From assembly GCA_905339295.1 (NCBI GenBank), contig CAJPFI010000001.1, positions 26,909 through 90,908 on the forward strand: a stretch of DNA of 64,000 nt, written 5' to 3'. Both the position numbers and the translations under genes were made by a program. The stretch is from Burkholderiales bacterium (GTDB lineage: Bacteria > Pseudomonadota > Gammaproteobacteria > Burkholderiales > Casimicrobiaceae). The notes beneath the pieces are model-generated. The model was not told the DNA's origin. It saw only the letters and a program-made list of their open reading frames with translations, and did no database searches. This document shows, piece after piece, positions 60,605-64,000 of this stretch (within the stretch, counting starts at the first letter, position 1; each line of letters begins with the position of its first letter).

Positions 60605-60699
60605 GCGATCGGAGGCGGGTAACGCGCGACCGGAGGGCGCGTCGCGTCGAGTCCGCGCGCGAGGCGCGGCGCGATCTTCCGGGCGCGGTCCGCGCCGCG

Positions 60700-61593
60700 T
60701 CAGGCCGCCGCCGCGATCCACAGGGGCATCGTCACCGCGGCGATCAGCGTGCCGGTCGAAATGACGAGCGCCACCGGCGCGCCGCGCCCGTTCATGCGCG
60801 CCGCGAGGATGTACGCGGAGGTCGCGGTCGGCACCGACGCGTGCGCGAGCGCGACCTGGGTCTCCAGCGCCGTCAGTGCCAACGCGTGCGCGAGGGCGAG
60901 CGCCATCGCCGGCAGCGCGACGAGCTTGACGGCGTGGAACCATGCGAGCGCGGGCAACGGCAGCCCGCCGCGCCCGAATCGCAGCGCCGCGCCGACGGCG
61001 AGCAGCCCGAGCGGCAGCGCTCCGTCGGCGGCGAGCTCGAGCACGCGCGCGGGCACCTGCGGCAGCGGCAGCGACGCGAGGTTCCAGCCGATTCCCGCCA
61101 GCGTCGCGATCACGAGCGGGTTGCGAACGATCTCGAGCGCGATCCGCCCCGCGTGGCCGCGCGCCAGCATCCCGACGGCGGCCACGTTGACGACCGGCAC
61201 CATGAGCCCGACGACGAGGCTCGCGAGCGCGACCGCGTCGGCGCCGCCCAGCCGCGCGGCCACGGCGAGCACCAGGTACGTGTTGAACCGGAAGCCGCAC
61301 TGGAAACACGCGGCGAACGTGTCGCGCGGCAGCGCGAACAACGGCTTCGCAAGCGCGGAGAGAAGCATGCCGCCCGTCGTGTAGCCGAGCGCGGTGGTCG
61401 CGAGCGCGCCGGCGTCGGCGACGGCGAGCGGCGCGGTCGCGAGCGAGCGGAACAGGAGCGCCGGAAACAGGACGAAGTAGACGAGCCGCTCGACGCCTTC
61501 CCAGAACGGCGCGCCGAACGCGAAGCGCCGTGCGAGCAGCGCGCCCAGCGCGATCAGCAGGAAGTCGGGGGCGACGAGGAGCGCCGCGTTCAT
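60700..61593 (-). CDS. AEC-family (auxin efflux carrier-like) transporter
   Basis: A 297-residue membrane protein with about ten helices of the AEC/bile acid-arsenite-related transporter family. Characteristic features are APDFLLIALGALLAR at the start, FQCGFRFNTYLVLAVAARLGG, the helix pair around VVGLMVPVVNVAAVGML, and RNPLVIATLAGIGWNL. Family members export or take up organic acids such as malate or malonate; the substrate here cannot be inferred. It is alone on minus with convergent J-like gene before it. Confidence 0.87.
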   Translation of the reverse strand: MNAALLVAPDFLLIALGALLARRFAFGAPFWEGVERLVYFVLFPALLFRSLATAPLAVADAGALATTALGYTTGGMLLSALAKPLFALPRDTFAACFQCGFRFNTYLVLAVAARLGGADAVALASLVVGLMVPVVNVAAVGMLARGHAGRIALEIVRNPLVIATLAGIGWNLASLPLPQVPARVLELAADGALPLGLLAVGAALRFGRGGLPLPALAWFHAVKLVALPAMALALAHALALTALETQVALAHASVPTATSAYILAARMNGRGAPVALVISTGTLIAAVTMPLWIAAAA

Positions 61594-61759
61594 CGGGCGT
61601 CGCCCATCGGATGCCCGGCGGTCGCCTGCCGGCGCCCGGTCGCCGTGGGTCGCGTGCGATCCGGGATGGGCCGTCGTCGGTCGGACCCCGGTCCGACGGC
61701 TCCCGGATTGCGAAGCGCGTCCGGCCTGGGCCGGACCGACGGCAGGGCCGGACGCGCCG

Positions 61760-62014
61760 TCAACGCGGCTTCTGGACGAACCAGAACGCGCCGTCGCGCT
61801 CGCGCCGGCCGACGAGCTCGTTGCCGGTGTGTCGCGCCAACTCGCGGAAGCCGCGGACGCTCGCCGTGCCGGTCGGCAGGACGCGGACCGTCCACCGGCT
61901 GCCCGGCGCGCTCGTGGCGCACCGGCCCGGCCACGGGCGATCGAGGCCCTGTGCGTCGACCTCGCGATCGACGGGAACGAGCGCGGCGCCCGGGGCGGTC
62001 ATGGTGGCCGCCAT
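61760..62014 (-). CDS. Small protein of unknown function
   Basis: An 84-residue soluble product, unrecognised. Its second half (GSRWTVRVLPTGTASVRGFRELARHTGNELVGRRERDGAFWFVQKP, read in parts) looks folded, with mixed beta and alpha. A perfect minus-strand TATAAT (62018-62013) overlaps the first ATG. Transcripts from it would start near 62006 and miss that ATG, so ATG 62002 (MTAPGAAL, 80 residues) with a 4-nt leader may be the true start. It follows rfaE2 on the same strand by 22 bp. The 166 bp after it (61594-61759) holds nothing clear. Confidence 0.55.
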   Translation of the reverse strand: MAATMTAPGAALVPVDREVDAQGLDRPWPGRCATSAPGSRWTVRVLPTGTASVRGFRELARHTGNELVGRRERDGAFWFVQKPR

Positions 62015-62036
62015 TATAGCGAGCGACCGTCCGCCC

Positions 62037-62537
62037 CTACCGACCGCGAAGCCTCGCGATCAGCGCGCTGGTCGACCGGTCGTGCGTGAACGGCACGGCG
62101 ACGAATCGGCCGCCGGCGGCGATCACCTCGGCCGCGCCTGCGGTGTTCCGCGCCGTGTAGTCGCCGCCCTTGACGAGGATCTCCGGCATGCACGCGACGA
62201 TCAGGTCGAGCGGCGTGTCGGCGTCGAACGCGACGACGAGGTCGACGCAGCCGAGCGCCGCGAGCACCGCCATCCGGTCGTCGAGCGGATTGACTGGCCG
62301 GTCGTCGCCCTTGCCGAGCCGCCGCACCGACGCGTCGCTGTTGACCGCGACGGTGAGCGAGCCGCCGAGCGCGCGCGCCTGCTCGAGGCAGGTCACGTGC
62401 CCGCGGTGCAGGATGTCGAATACGCCGTTGGTGAACACGCGCGGGCGCGGCAGCGCGGCGAAGCGCGCGATCGCCTCGTCGCGCGAGGCGATCTTGGCGA
62501 GCGACGCGGGCGCTGGCGGCGCGTGCGGCCCGCTCAT
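62037..62537 (-). CDS. rfaE2: D-glycero-beta-D-manno-heptose 1-phosphate adenylyltransferase RfaE2 (HldE C-terminal type)
   Basis: A nucleotidyltransferase that makes ADP-heptose for LPS inner core. The 166-residue product has VFTNGVFDILHRGHVTCLEQAR with the HxGH (HRGH) motif, VNSDASVRRLGKG, and MPEILVKGGDYT, matching the C-terminal half of HldE without the kinase half. The split form is usual in this lineage. ATG 62537 is used. It is in the same strand as dolP and gmhA, so the heptose enzymes cluster. Confidence 0.93.
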   Translation of the reverse strand: MSGPHAPPAPASLAKIASRDEAIARFAALPRPRVFTNGVFDILHRGHVTCLEQARALGGSLTVAVNSDASVRRLGKGDDRPVNPLDDRMAVLAALGCVDLVVAFDADTPLDLIVACMPEILVKGGDYTARNTAGAAEVIAAGGRFVAVPFTHDRSTSALIARLRGR

Positions 62538-62572
62538 CGGTCGCTCATCGGGGCGGGCCCGCCGCCGGGGCG

Positions 62573-63753
<1,181 letters not shown>

Positions 63754-63815
63754 CTATCAGGCGGGCCGGCGGCGATCGCAGGCGCGCGCCGTCGATCCCC
63801 GGCGCACGCGCCGGA

Positions 63816-63877
63816 GCGCTCGGCGAGGTGGAGCAGGGGCCCCGCGCTTGCGCGGGGATGCGAGCCGAGCCGAGCGC
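63816..63877. repeat. REP-like nested palindrome upstream of gmhA
   Basis: Outer arms GCGCTCGGC (63816-63824) and GCCGAGCGC (63869-63877) enclose an inner hairpin CCCCGCGC-TT-GCGCGGGG (63840-63857). The rest of 63745-64000 shows no gene; yraN, often upstream of diaA/gmhA, is not visible on minus there. Confidence 0.55.
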
Positions 63878-64000
63878 CAGGCCGGCAAACTCGACGTCGC
63901 GGTTCAGCAGGACGTCTCATCGCCGGCCCCTCGCCGACGCAGCGACGCCGCGGCCTCGTTGCGCGGTTGTGCGCGATGCGAAGTGCGGCGTGTCGGCCGC

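Overview
The window is about 70% GC and reads as the chromosome of a betaproteobacterium, most like Burkholderiales or a relative. No species can be named from sequence alone. Support for this comes from gene order: a full mra/dcw division cluster in the order mraZ-rsmH-ftsL-ftsI-murE-murF-mraY-murD-ftsW-murG-murC-murB-ddlB-ftsQ-ftsA-ftsZ-lpxC, then a DciA gene divergent from an M23 peptidase gene and secA, then argJ / DUF815 ATPase / MutT-ThiE fusion facing yacG-zapD-coaE-pilD-pilC-pilB.

Layout. 1-4.4 kb: 3' end of a PlsC-type acyltransferase, apaH, rep helicase, a membrane-anchored c-type cytochrome, tRNA-Arg(CCG). 4.5-10.5 kb, minus strand: tamB, tamA and a small lipoprotein gene. 11-30.2 kb, plus strand: the dcw cluster, driven by a recognisable promoter with a three-repeat MraZ operator; most junctions are ATGA or TGATG overlaps. 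30.3-38.3 kb: a small membrane protein, dciA, M23 peptidase, secA, argJ, a DUF815 ATPase and the Nudix/ThiE-like fusion. 38.3-46.6 kb is the accessory part: three paralogous adenylate-forming (ANL) ligases on minus and three Bug/TctC-type periplasmic binding proteins on plus, in two blocks on either side of yacG. 46.6-54.4 kb, minus strand: zapD, coaE, pilD, pilC, pilB, a CNNM/CorC-type protein and a CcsA-like cytochrome assembly protein. 54.4-60.6 kb, plus strand: ffh, a decayed stretch, rpsP-rimM-trmD-rplS, and a J-like/RDD/TPR membrane protein. 60.7-63.7 kb, minus strand: AEC-family transporter, a small unknown protein, heptose adenylyltransferase (rfaE2), a dual-BON lipoprotein (dolP-like) and a phosphoheptose isomerase (gmhA/diaA family).

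How the genes work together: most of the window builds the envelope. It covers peptidoglycan precursors and septation (dcw), lipid A and heptose (lpxC, gmhA, rfaE2), outer-membrane assembly (tamAB, dolP) and protein export (secA, ffh). The accessory block pairs acid-capturing periplasmic proteins with acid-activating ligases, with no tripartite permease and no downstream catabolic genes in the window. It is the best candidate here for an undescribed system. Regulatory sites that stand out are the MraZ operator, a near-consensus sigma-54 promoter before pilB, a 108-bp imperfect palindrome between ftsA and ftsZ, and a recurring extended -10 box (TGCTAGnnT) at rep, lpxC and two of the ligases.
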